Below, one piece after another: positions 51,583 to 60,624 of a DNA stretch of 64,000 nucleotides. Each line of letters begins with the position of its first letter. Position 1 is the stretch's first letter. The position numbers were made by a program, and so were the translations under genes. A model generated the notes under the pieces. The model was not told the DNA's origin and did no database searches. It worked only from the letters and a program-made list of their open reading frames with translations. The DNA is taken from positions 78,470 to 142,469 of the forward strand of contig JARRNJ010000007.1 in the NCBI GenBank assembly GCA_037385045.1, written 5' to 3'. The stretch comes from JARRNJ01 sp037385045. GTDB taxonomy: Bacteria > Pseudomonadota > Gammaproteobacteria > JASBUN01.

Positions 51583-52734
51583 TCAGGCCTTGGAAAGAAA
51601 ATCCCGGACCAGCGGCGCGAAGCGCTCCTCGTCGATCAGGAACGCGTCGTGACCCTGCACCGATGGCAGTGATGCGAACTCCACTACCCGGCCCGCCTGC
51701 CGCAGGCCCTCGGCGATCTCGCGCTGTTGATCCACCGGGAACAACACATCCGACTCGACGCCGATCACCAACGTGCGCCGCGCACCCACGCGGCTTAGCG
51801 CCGCCTCCACCGAGCCGCCGTAATCGGCCAGGTCGAACCAATCCATGGCCCGCGACAGGTACAGGTAGGAATTGGCGTCGAACCTGCCGCTGAAGTTGCG
51901 CGCGTTGTGCTCGAGATAGGACTCGACCTGGAATTCGGGCGCGAAGGCACCGCCGGAGAGGTATTCGTTGGCAATGCGTTCACGGCCGAACCGGTGGCGC
52001 CATTCCTCGGCGGAGCGGTAGGACATCAGGCCCACCTTGCGCGCCAGCCGCATGCCTTCGGTGGGTTCGGCGTCGGCAGGATAGTCGCCGCCTTTCCAGG
52101 CCGGATCCGCGCGGATAACCTCGCGTTGCAGGGATCGCATGGCAATGGCGAAGGGATGGGCGCGGCAGGCGGCGGAGATGGTGATCAGATGGTCCAGTTC
52201 ATCGCCATATAAAACGCTGTAGGCCAGCGCGGTCATGCCGCCCAGGGACGGTCCCACCACCGCCCGCAGGCGCTTCACCCCCAGCAGGCGCACGGTTTCG
52301 CGCCCCGCCTTGGCGATGTCTTCCACCGCAAGCTCGGGGAACTCGAGGTTATACGGCTTGCCGGTGCGCGGATCGACGGAGCCGGGCCCGGTGGAGCCGA
52401 AGCAACTGCCGAGGGAATTGACGCAGACTACGAACCAGCGGTTGGTGTCGATGGGTTTGCCCGGCCCCAGCATGTAATCCCACCAACCGGGCGTCGGGTC
52501 GGCATCCGACGAACCGGCATGGGCGCCGGGCGAGAGACCGGTGAACAGCAGCACGGCATTGTCCCGCTCGGCATTGAGCGTGCCCCAGGTTTCGTAGGCC
52601 ACTTGCACCCGCTCCAGGACCCCGCCCCGGTGCATGGTGAACGGCTCGGGCAACAATGCCAACTGCACCGCGCCGTCGGAGTCCTCGATGTGCGGCTGGT
52701 TTGCCGCGCGGGTATGATGTGCCGGCTGGAACAC
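51583..52734 (-). CDS. metX: Homoserine O-acyltransferase (MetX family)
   Basis: The 383-residue alpha/beta-hydrolase has the MetX pattern: VAYETWGTLNAERDNAVLLF, the WWDYMLGPGKPIDTNRW segment, NSLGSCFGSTGP, nucleophile elbow VVGPSLGGMTALAYS (Ser at GPSLGG), FDANSYLYLSRAMDWFDL, VIGVESDVLFPVDQQREIAE (catalytic Asp) and VQGHDAFLID (His). It acylates homoserine for methionine synthesis. Acetyl versus succinyl donor, or serine as acceptor in some relatives, cannot be told by eye. GTG start with AGGAG upstream. Confidence 0.9.
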   Translation of the reverse strand: MFQPAHHTRAANQPHIEDSDGAVQLALLPEPFTMHRGGVLERVQVAYETWGTLNAERDNAVLLFTGLSPGAHAGSSDADPTPGWWDYMLGPGKPIDTNRWFVVCVNSLGSCFGSTGPGSVDPRTGKPYNLEFPELAVEDIAKAGRETVRLLGVKRLRAVVGPSLGGMTALAYSVLYGDELDHLITISAACRAHPFAIAMRSLQREVIRADPAWKGGDYPADAEPTEGMRLARKVGLMSYRSAEEWRHRFGRERIANEYLSGGAFAPEFQVESYLEHNARNFSGRFDANSYLYLSRAMDWFDLADYGGSVEAALSRVGARRTLVIGVESDVLFPVDQQREIAEGLRQAGRVVEFASLPSVQGHDAFLIDEERFAPLVRDFLSKA

Positions 52735-52879
52735 CCGTTTCGCTCTCCTGATTGTATGGCGACGCTGCGCCCAGGGCGGACGTCGTGATGTCTGAATAAA
52801 CTAGATTAATGCGCTCAGGTTTGGTTTTACCACCCCTAAAATGTAGGGCCATTCGCCGCGCTCCCGCGGAACACGACCT

Positions 52880-53254
52880 TCAATCGTGCGGATGCGCGCC
52901 CCGCGGTCCAAGGCGCTCCACCAGCTTGTCGTAATAGTCCTGTTGCAGCCGCAGATCGGCTGCCGCCAGGCGCGTCAACAGGTAGCGCAGTCGCTTTGAC
53001 GCCGCGCCCCGCGCTTCAACTCCGCGTGCCTCGCTCAGGAGCATCTCCGCGTCAGCGATTTCGCGACGCAATTGCACAGCGGGCGGTACATAGCCCGCGT
53101 TCTTGAGTAACCGATACGCAGCGCGCAACTCCGGGGCTACGATGGCTTCGTCGTCGAAGCGCAAGGGCTTGCCCTCCCCCGCGAGACCATCCAGTTCACC
53201 GCGCTGCTGAGCCTCGGTGATGTGTTTTTCCGCAAGTTGGTCCAGTAGCCACAT
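52880..53254 (-). CDS. DUF1992 (DnaJ-associated YhdN-like) protein
   Basis: The 124-residue product matches DUF1992: MWLLDQLAEKHITEAQQRGE at the start, GEGKPLRFDDEAIVAPELR, and YRLLKNAGYVPPAVQLRREI. These segments occur in small cytoplasmic proteins and in DNAJC28. The function is unknown. It stands alone between mltF and metX on the minus strand. Confidence 0.85.
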   Translation of the reverse strand: MWLLDQLAEKHITEAQQRGELDGLAGEGKPLRFDDEAIVAPELRAAYRLLKNAGYVPPAVQLRREIADAEMLLSEARGVEARGAASKRLRYLLTRLAAADLRLQQDYYDKLVERLGPRGAHPHD

Positions 53255-53437
53255 AGGGGTCGGTTGAAGCAGAGCAACAAGTCAGGAGGAACGAGAAAAC
53301 GGATCCAAGGGCTTCGTCCATCATCAACGACGGGCCACCGGATCGGCTGCCGGGCAAACGACGGTAAGGTGCCGGCGGTGCCCACCGGTATCGAGACGGT
53401 CCAGCGGCCGGTTACCTTGCGCGGGTGTCATGATCCG

Positions 53438-54698
53438 TCAGCCGCCGACCGGCCTCAACTGGCGCGTGAGAATATCCTCGAAGTTGCGAATGCGCGCCAC
53501 GTAGCGCACCGGTTCGCTGCCGCGTGCATAACCGTAGGGCAGATCGTGATAATAGCGCTTCTTGGCCAACAGCGGCAGCACCGACTTGAGATCCCGCCAG
53601 CTGTTGGGGTTCTTTCCGAGTTTCTTCGCCAGACGTCTGGCGTCGCGGATGTGGCCCAGGCCGACGTTGTAGGCCGCCAACGCAATCCAGGTGCGGTCCG
53701 GCTCGTGAATGCTGTCGGGCAGCCGGCTACGTAGATCACTGAGGTATTCTGCGCCGCCCAGAATGCTGGCGCGGGGACGCAGCCGGTCCTTGATACCCAA
53801 CTGCTTGGCGGTTCTGAGCGTCAACATCATCATGCCCCGCACGCCGGTAGGGCTGGTAGCGCGCGGGTTCCAGTGAGATTCCTGGTAGGCCTGCGCCGCC
53901 AGCAGCGTCCACCGCTCATCGTAGCGCTCGGCAGCGCTTTTGAACATGGTCTTGTAGTGCGGCAGCCGGGCATGGATGCGGTGGATATAGCGGCGGGTAT
54001 CGACGTAATCGAAGATTTGCACGAACCCGTAGTAGCGCTCGATCACGTCTGCCAGCTTTCCTTCGCGCTTGTAGCGGGCAAACCAGCGCTGAACCTCGCG
54101 TTGCAGGCCGGTGGCGCCAGCGGGCATATACCACACCAGCGGCTGGGGCGCGGTCAAGTCGAAGGCTACCGTCAGCTCCGGGTGATAGCGCCGGTTGATT
54201 TTCACGATGTTGGAATCGGCGACGGTGCAGTCGATCTTCCGGCGCCAGACCTGCTCCAGCAGTTCTTCGGTATCGGCATCGTCCACCGTCTGCCAGGTAA
54301 GACCGGGGTAGCGCTTCTTCAGCTTGCGCAGCTCGTAGGCGTAGCTGCTGCGCGAAATCAATATGACCTTCGCCCGCTTTCAATGCGGCAAGAATCTCGT
54401 CGACGTTGTCCAGTACCTTGTATTTGACCCGCACCCCGAGGTACTTGGCGAACGCGGACGTCATGTCGTACTCGGGACCCGCCAAGCCGTCGCGTCCGAC
54501 GTAGTAGACGGTCGGGGCGTTGCGGGTGAGCACCACCAGCTCACCGCTCTTGCGGATTTGCTCGAGGAGTGCAGGTGACCCCCCGGGCGTCTTCGGAACA
54601 CCGGTCGAATCGCCGGAGTCGCAGGCGGCGAGCTGCAACGCCACGCCGATGGTCAACGCAAACAGAGAATTGAGGAAAGCGCGCCTAGTGCCAAGCAT
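53438..54698 (-). pseudogene. mltF: Membrane-bound lytic murein transglycosylase F, internally deleted and frameshifted
   Basis: The N-terminal piece (54698-54345) has a lipoprotein signal (LGTRRAFLNSLFALTIGVAL then LAAC) and a substrate-binding-protein-like start (SGELVVLTRNAPTVYYVGRD, GPEYDMTSAFAKYLGV). The C-terminal piece (frame from 54361) continues YAYELRKLKKRYPGLTW through the SLT domain (QAYQESHWNPRATSPTGVRG with catalytic Glu). Between them, intact MltF proteins have about 60-70 more residues, and the frame shifts at the junction. The sequence GATTTCGCG at the junction fits both sides, so a deletion between short repeats is plausible. The catalytic domain is intact but lacks its leader if the shift is real. 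Confidence 0.75.
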
Positions 54699-55484
54699 GC
54701 CTGGTGGTTGTTGTCTTCGCGGCCGACTGCATGTGCATCGATGATAAACGATCGCATGCTCGGGTGCACCACGCAGCGGTGACGCCTTCACGCCGATTTG
54801 CAACGAAACGCCCAGTCGGCCCCCGCGAGGTTTACGCTGCCCGTCAGCGGCGCGCTGCACCGTTCTGCGTCATGTCCCCAAACACATGAAAATGCACGGT
54901 TTTGCATCGGCGCGCAACAGTGCGTTACACTACGCGCTGTTCCTTGTCTTCTGCATTCGTCACCGTTCGACTGGATTGAGCGAGCGGCTGTGACGCAGGA
55001 GCGCGGCGTTGGGTTGGCCCGACGCACATCTAAGGGGTGGCTTGCGGATCCAGCCCGAGCACCCTGCCAAGCGCGGCATCATCGGCCGTGTCAGCAGTAC
55101 GAGAATGAAACGCGCGCCAGCACCGGCACGCAATACTGAACCCGCTTGCGCGGGCCATCATGAATTTGTTTTGACGCGCTACAAGCACCGTCAAGGCGTG
55201 ATCGCCGCCGTTCATGACGCAGCACCACGCCAACGGGGGCGCCCTGCATCAGGGATGGTGGACGGTTGACCGATGGCTCCTCCGGGTGAAAGGCCCGGCA
55301 TCGTACCGCGGTTCATGTGGGAATCGCCGGTCCCCGGCGACCGATACCGGGTGTCGGCGCACCCGTAAGGAGTGTATGTCCAGGCGGATACCGATCCCGG
55401 GGCCCGGGTGTACTGCGGGATTGGCCCGGCTCGGTGGGAGCGAACAGGTGTTGACGCCGATTATAAAGAACCTAAGGAGTGCCT
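54699..55484 (+). promoter_or_regulatory. Upstream region of the betaine synthesis genes
   Basis: A gene-free 786-base stretch. TTGCAT-18-TACACT (54902-54931, plus strand) is the best promoter-like pair. Nearer the gene are a 7-pair hairpin TCGCCGG/CCGGCGA (55324-55340) and a second stem CGGGTG/CACCCG about ten bases later. TAAGGAGTG is repeated at 55366 (before ATG 55376) and just before the gsmt ATG at 55485. TATAAA at 55462 may be a -10 element. No riboswitch family (glycine, SAH, SAM) was recognised. Confidence 0.35.
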
Positions 55485-56297
55485 ATGAACACAGCTACAC
55501 AACAATCCTTCGGACCGGATCCGGTCGCGGTCAGAGATACCGGTCATTACAAGCAGGAGTATGTCAAAAGCTTCGTCGAGAAATGGGATGAATTGATCGA
55601 TTGGGAGCAGCGCGCGGCCAGCGAAGGCAAGTTTTTCATTGATCTTCTCAAAGACCGCGGCGCCAAGCGCATTCTGGACGTTGCGACGGGAACCGGATTT
55701 CATTCCGTGCGCCTGATTCAGGCGGGGTTCGATGTGGTAAGCGCCGACGGCAGCCCCGAAATGCTGGCAAAAGCCTTCGAGAACAGCTGTAAGCGCGGCC
55801 ACATTCTGCGCACGGTGCAGGCCGATTGGCGCTGGCTGAACCGTGACGTCCACGACCAGTTCGACGCTGTCATCTGCCTGGGCAACTCGTTTACGCACTT
55901 GTTTTCCGAGCACGACCGCCGCAAGGCGCTGGCCGAGTTCTACGCCACCCTCCGCCACGACGGGATACTGATACTGGACCAACGCAACTACGACGCCATC
56001 CTGGACCACGGGTTCGAAAGCCAACATAAATTTTATTATTGCGGCAACGACGTGGTGGCCGAACCCGAGCACATGGACGAGGGACTTGCGCGCTTCAAGT
56101 ATTCCTTCCCCGATCAATCCGAATATCACCTCAACATGTTCCCCTTGCGCAAGGACTATACGCGCCGCCTGATGCATGAAGTCGGGTTCCAGCACATCGA
56201 AACCTATGGCGATTTCCAGGAAACATATCGCGAAAACCAGCCCGACTTCTTCATTCATGTGGCGGAGAAGCTCTACCGGGAAAACGACGAGGAGTAA
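55485..56297 (+). CDS. gsmt: Glycine/sarcosine N-methyltransferase
   Basis: The 270-residue methyltransferase has SAM motif I ILDVATGTGFHSVRLIQAGF at about residues 65-84, VVSADGSPEMLAKAFENS and ILRTVQADWRWLNRD. It also has VICLGNSFTHLFSEHDR, typical of GSMT of halophiles (Ectothiorhodospira, Actinopolyspora). It converts glycine to sarcosine and dimethylglycine with SAM in the cytoplasm, the first half of betaine synthesis. The ATG at 55485 follows TAAGGAG; an in-frame GTG at 55479 overlaps that site. SDMT follows by six bases. Confidence 0.92.
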   Translation: MNTATQQSFGPDPVAVRDTGHYKQEYVKSFVEKWDELIDWEQRAASEGKFFIDLLKDRGAKRILDVATGTGFHSVRLIQAGFDVVSADGSPEMLAKAFENSCKRGHILRTVQADWRWLNRDVHDQFDAVICLGNSFTHLFSEHDRRKALAEFYATLRHDGILILDQRNYDAILDHGFESQHKFYYCGNDVVAEPEHMDEGLARFKYSFPDQSEYHLNMFPLRKDYTRRLMHEVGFQHIETYGDFQETYRENQPDFFIHVAEKLYRENDEE

Positions 56298-56303
56298 TCA
56301 ACC

Positions 56304-57140
56304 ATGAACACCAACTACTCTGGCGCAGTAGGCGCCGCCAGAGACTATTACAACAGCGACGACGCGGATAATTTTTACGCAACCATCTGGGGCGGGGAGG
56401 ATATCCATGTTGGCTTGTACGAATCGGCTGACGATTCCATTTTCGACGCAAGCCGCCGCACGGTGGAGGCCATCGCCTCACGCCTGACCGGGATCGGCAA
56501 GGATTCCAAGGTGCTAGATATCGGCGCCGGATTCGGTGGCCCGGCCCGCTACCTGGCCCGTACCTACGGCTGCAAAGTGGTGGCGCTCAACCTCAGCGAG
56601 GTCGAGAATCAGCGTGACCGCGAAATGAACAAGGCACAGGGCCTGGATCATCTGATCGAGGTGGTCGACGGCAGTTTCGAGGACATTCCCTATCCCGACG
56701 GCACATTCGACGTCGTCTGGTCCCAGGACGCCATTCTTCACAGCGGCCAACGCGCCAAGGTCCTGGAGGAAGTAAGCCGCGTATTGAAAAGCGGCGGCGA
56801 ATTCGTGTTCACCGATCCCATGGCCGCCGACGACTGCCCCGCCGGGGTGCTGCAGCCGATCCTGGACCGGATCCATCTGGAAACCCTCGGTTCGCCCGGA
56901 TTCTACCGCGAGACCGCGGCTAAGGTCGGGCTCGAGGAACTGTCCTACGAAGACCACGCGCGACAATTGCCGGAACACTATGGCCGTGTGCTGCGCGAAA
57001 CCGAACGCCAACAGGAACGTCTGCAGCAGGTGGTCAGCCAGGACTACATCGAGCGGATGAAAAAGGGGCTGCAACACTGGGTCGACGGCGGCAACAAGGG
57101 CTATCTGGCCTGGGGAATTTTTCATTTCCGCAAGCCCTGA
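56304..57140 (+). CDS. sdmt: Sarcosine/dimethylglycine N-methyltransferase
   Basis: The 278-residue methyltransferase has VLDIGAGFGGPARYLARTYG (SAM motif I) at about residues 70-89, VVALNLSEVENQRDREMNKA, VVWSQDAILHSGQRAKVLEE and the SDMT-type start ARDYYNSDDADNFYATIWGG then DIHVGLYE. It completes glycine betaine by methylating sarcosine and dimethylglycine. It is co-transcribed with gsmt (GAGGAGTAATCAACC before the ATG). The pair marks an organism that makes its own osmoprotectant. Confidence 0.93.
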   Translation: MNTNYSGAVGAARDYYNSDDADNFYATIWGGEDIHVGLYESADDSIFDASRRTVEAIASRLTGIGKDSKVLDIGAGFGGPARYLARTYGCKVVALNLSEVENQRDREMNKAQGLDHLIEVVDGSFEDIPYPDGTFDVVWSQDAILHSGQRAKVLEEVSRVLKSGGEFVFTDPMAADDCPAGVLQPILDRIHLETLGSPGFYRETAAKVGLEELSYEDHARQLPEHYGRVLRETERQQERLQQVVSQDYIERMKKGLQHWVDGGNKGYLAWGIFHFRKP

Positions 57141-57600
57141 TTGCGGGTGTTGGTGAGGGGGTTCTGGGAAGTCGGCGCGCGTCGGGGTAGCATCGGCGAC
57201 GGTGACCACCCATTTCCCCCGACGCCCGGCTCCGTCCTCGACACCCGGCGCCTCGCACCCACATGCTGCCTGGCAGCGGCGCGCCTGCCGCCAACGGCGG
57301 CGCGCGCAGCGGCCTCTGGCACGCCAACCCGCTTGCCGTAAGTCGAGACAACGCATCGCGGCGGCCTTCCTGCCCGCCACCCAGGCGTATCGATCCAACC
57401 TCCCCCGACTGCAACAGCTCCCGCACCCGGCATCGATACACCGGCCACCGCTTCGACCGCTCCCAAACCACAGGTTCCCAACCCACGGCTACCCGTAGGG
57501 ATAGGCGTATCGCAAAAACTGCACCCGCGGGACAGGGAGTGGACTGCGGCGCCGACGCCCGATGATCAAAGGTCGCGACGCCGCCCACCATCGGGCCGAG
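57141..57600. other. Gene-free stretch between sdmt and the molybdoenzyme operon
   Basis: No gene was recognised on either strand; frames here have poor composition and no starts with good sites. No clear intrinsic terminator follows sdmt. No repeat was seen. Confidence 0.45.
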
Positions 57601-57644
57601 TTGACAGGATCGCGCCCGGTGCGAAATACTACGATGATTCGTAG
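57601..57644 (+). promoter_or_regulatory. Promoter with overlapping inverted repeat, molybdoenzyme operon
   Basis: TTGACA (57601-57606), 18 bases, AATACT (57625-57630) is a sigma-70-like pair. A perfect dyad CTACGA/TCGTAG (57629-57634 and 57639-57644) begins in the -10 element, a position suited to a repressor or LuxR-type regulator; CTACG-type dyads are bound by some LuxR-family response regulators. It lies about 190-220 bases before the first visible codons of the molybdoenzyme. A hairpin CGCTCCGC/GCGGAGCG at 57713-57732 lies in the leader. Confidence 0.45.
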
Positions 57645-57819
57645 GGATATGCAGAATAGGCGGATTACAGTCGTGCCTTGGGCGGTATGTTCAGGTTGAA
57701 CGCAATTTCCGACGCTCCGCGACCGCGGAGCGGCATCCCATTTCCGGTTTCCGACACCTCGCACCTGCGGGGGCTTCCCCGTCCGACTTCCCCGGGGCGT
57801 CGTGCCCATTCCCTGCGAG

Positions 57820-57837
57820 NNNNNNNNNNNNNNNNNN
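57820..57837. other. Assembly gap (18 N)
   Basis: A run of 18 unknown bases covers the start of the molybdoenzyme signal peptide. Its size may be nominal. If it is exact, the reading frame is kept through the gap, and a GTG at 57802 would be the nearest upstream start. Confidence 0.95.
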
Positions 57838-60624
57838 TTTCCCAGCCTGTCACGACGCACCTTTCTCAAGGCGTCGGGTACGGGCGTCGCGGGCCTGACA
57901 TTACTGAAGTCCGTTGATGTCATCAGCAAAACCAGTGACACGAGCGAGGTCAGCGGCAACGGCGATGCGGTCGAGCAGACCACCTACAGCGTCTGCAATT
58001 TCTGCGCGTCGCTGTGCAACCTGCGCGTCACTGCGCGCACCAAGAGCGGCATAAAGCGCATCGTCAAGCTTGACGGCAATTCCAACTCGACGCTCAACCG
58101 CGGCAAGATCTGCGCCCGCGGACAGTCGGGACTGCGCCAAACCTATGATACCGATCGCATCAAGACGCCCTTGATCCGCATCGAGGGCAGCAAGCGCGGG
58201 GAGATGAAGTTCCGACCGGCCACCTGGGATGAGGCCTACGCCTATATCGCGAGGAAGCAAAAGGACGCTGCGATCCAACCATGGGAATGGACCATGATCG
58301 GCGGCTGGACCTCCTGCGTGTTCTACATGAACTGGGCGGTGCCGTTCGCGGTCGCCAACGACATCCCCAACATCATCGCCTCGCCGATGCAGCATTGTGT
58401 CACCAACGGCCACCTCGGCACCGACTCGGTGACAGGCAATTTCAATATACATGACGAGGTGCTGCCGGATTTCGACAACGCGAAATACATCCTGTTCGTC
58501 GCCAACAACGGGTCGATCGGCAGCATTTCCACGTGCCGCATGGTGAGGTTTGCCGCCGGTCGCAGAAACGGCGCCAAGGTCGTGGCGCTGGACCCGCGCC
58601 AATCCGAAACCGCTTCCAAGGCTGACGAGTGGATAGCCATTCGTCCGGGCACGGACCTGGACTTCTGTCTCGCCATGCTCAAGACGCTGCTCGACGAGAA
58701 ACTTTACAACGCCGATTTCCTGCGCCAGCGCACCAATATGCCGTTCCTGACTTACAAGGACGATGACGGGCAATGGCAGCTGGCGCTCGACGGCGCGGGT
58801 CAGCCGTGCGTGGTCCAGGACCGCAGCTCCGAGATTCGCGCCCTGGCCGCCTACACCAACGACAACAGCGTGGATGCCCGGGGCAGGCCCTGTTACCCAT
58901 CGCTGTATGCACCGGCCGGCCTTACCCTCGAGGGCCGCCCGGTGGTCACCGTACTGCAGGCGCAGATGGAGGAACTGAGTGGCTACACGCCCGAGTGGGC
59001 GGAACGCACCACCGGCATTTCCGCCGCCACCATCCGGCGGATCGCGCGGGAGTTCGGCAGCACCCGCCCCGCCATTATTGATCCCGGCTGGCACGGCTCC
59101 CGCTACGGCAACATCATCATGTTGCGGCGGGTGCAGGCCATGATCCAGGCATTGACCGGCGGCATCGACAAACCGGGCGGCTGGATCATGAGCGGAGAGG
59201 TGCATAAGAAGCAGGCCAACGTCATCCAGGCCAGGAAAACAGGCGCCGACGTCGGCGCGCCGCTGACCAATCTGGTGGGACTGCCGTTCGCCAAGCTGGT
59301 CATCGACGTGTTCTCCAGCGGCAAGAACTTCAGCCACGGCAAACCCGGTTGGGCATGGGCCTATGCCGAGCAGGAACGTGCCGCCGGACGGCCCTGGGTC
59401 ATGCTGCCGGTGTTGGCCGACACGGGCCTGAAGGAGTCGGTCGAAGGCACGCTCAATTACAAAGGCGAACCGTACAGGACGCGCGCCGTCCTGCTCAACG
59501 CCGCCAATCCCGTGCGGCATTACTATCCGGATTCCCGCTGGAAAGACATTCTTTCCAACAAGAACCTGGAACTCGTGATCGCCATCGACGTGCTGCCGTC
59601 CGACACCATCATGTACGCCGACGTCATTCTGCCCAACTCCACCTACCTGGAACGCGGCGAACCGTACGTTTACGGCAATGGAGTGAACCACGATCTGGGA
59701 CTGGTTACGCGTTACCCGGCCATCGACTTCGTGTACAACACCCGCGAGGTACCCGATATCCTGCTGAAGATGACCGACATCATCAGCGGCAAGCGGGACG
59801 CTTTCCTGGCAACCATCGAGAAACTGACCGGCCTGAACGTCACCGCCGTCAAGAAGAAGATGGCCAAATTGGCCAAGGACGGGGTTGTAAATCCGTTCTC
59901 CGCCGCCTGCCGCGAGGCGTCCTTTGATCTTTCCGCCGAAGAAGCGGGCATCACTGCGGCACAACTCGATGCGACCCTGCGGGAGAAAGGTGTCTACCTC
60001 CAGGCAAGCCGCGACCAGCTGCTGGAGAAAAGCGCCATGCCGTGGCATCTGCCCATGCCAACGGGCAGCGGCCGGGTCGAGTTCTTTTCCACTCTGTTCG
60101 ACGGGCTGCGCGGCATGGGCGGCAAATCCCCGCATTTCAGCGTGCTCGCCACCCATATCCCGGCACAATGTCGTCCAGGCGCCGCCGGCGACCTTGGGGA
60201 GGACGAGTTCTATTTCACCTATGGAAAGGCGCCCACGGTGTCGTTTGCGTCCACCAACGCCAACAACCCGGTGTTGGCGGCGATCAACCAGTTCAAGGCG
60301 GACATCTATACCCACATCTGGATCCATCCGGACCGGGCGGATCACCTGGGTATTGCGGACGGCGACGCCATCCGCCTCACGAACGCTCAAACAAGCCAGG
60401 CCGCCGACGGCCATGCCCATGTCACCCGTCTGATCCACCGTGAATGCGTGTTTCTCTACTCCAGCTTCGGCACCGAGAATCCGGCCCTCACCCGAGCGGT
60501 GGGCGTGGGAACCGCTACCAACAAGCTGATTCCCTACGCGGTTGAACCGGTGACTGCGGGGTTCCGTTCGCAGGAATTCACCGTGCGCATCAAGAAGATC
60601 GCCGAGAGAGGAGCCACGACATGA
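57838..60624 (+). CDS. Molybdopterin oxidoreductase catalytic subunit (PsrA/PhsA/SreA-like), Tat-exported, 5' end in gap
   Basis: About 928 residues are visible. They begin LSRRTFLKASGTGVAG, a Tat signal, so the enzyme is periplasmic. CNFCASLCNLRV and KICARG supply the four cysteines of the N-terminal [4Fe-4S] cluster. MQHCVTNGHLG at about residues 192-202 puts a cysteine where the molybdenum ligand lies, as in polysulfide, thiosulfate and tetrathionate reductases. VALDPRQSETASKADEWIAI and VILPNSTYLERGEPYV are conserved cofactor-binding parts. Probable substrate is a sulfur compound; direction (reduction or oxidation) cannot be told. Unlike SoeA, it has a Tat signal. The start codon is lost in or before the gap. 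Confidence 0.85.
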   Translation, partial: FPSLSRRTFLKASGTGVAGLTLLKSVDVISKTSDTSEVSGNGDAVEQTTYSVCNFCASLCNLRVTARTKSGIKRIVKLDGNSNSTLNRGKICARGQSGLRQTYDTDRIKTPLIRIEGSKRGEMKFRPATWDEAYAYIARKQKDAAIQPWEWTMIGGWTSCVFYMNWAVPFAVANDIPNIIASPMQHCVTNGHLGTDSVTGNFNIHDEVLPDFDNAKYILFVANNGSIGSISTCRMVRFAAGRRNGAKVVALDPRQSETASKADEWIAIRPGTDLDFCLAMLKTLLDEKLYNADFLRQRTNMPFLTYKDDDGQWQLALDGAGQPCVVQDRSSEIRALAAYTNDNSVDARGRPCYPSLYAPAGLTLEGRPVVTVLQAQMEELSGYTPEWAERTTGISAATIRRIAREFGSTRPAIIDPGWHGSRYGNIIMLRRVQAMIQALTGGIDKPGGWIMSGEVHKKQANVIQARKTGADVGAPLTNLVGLPFAKLVIDVFSSGKNFSHGKPGWAWAYAEQERAAGRPWVMLPVLADTGLKESVEGTLNYKGEPYRTRAVLLNAANPVRHYYPDSRWKDILSNKNLELVIAIDVLPSDTIMYADVILPNSTYLERGEPYVYGNGVNHDLGLVTRYPAIDFVYNTREVPDILLKMTDIISGKRDAFLATIEKLTGLNVTAVKKKMAKLAKDGVVNPFSAACREASFDLSAEEAGITAAQLDATLREKGVYLQASRDQLLEKSAMPWHLPMPTGSGRVEFFSTLFDGLRGMGGKSPHFSVLATHIPAQCRPGAAGDLGEDEFYFTYGKAPTVSFASTNANNPVLAAINQFKADIYTHIWIHPDRADHLGIADGDAIRLTNAQTSQAADGHAHVTRLIHRECVFLYSSFGTENPALTRAVGVGTATNKLIPYAVEPVTAGFRSQEFTVRIKKIAERGATT

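Noticed and set aside
55270..55484. Glycine, SAH or SAM riboswitch before gsmt
   Set aside because: Two hairpins exist, but no conserved riboswitch core sequence was recognised.
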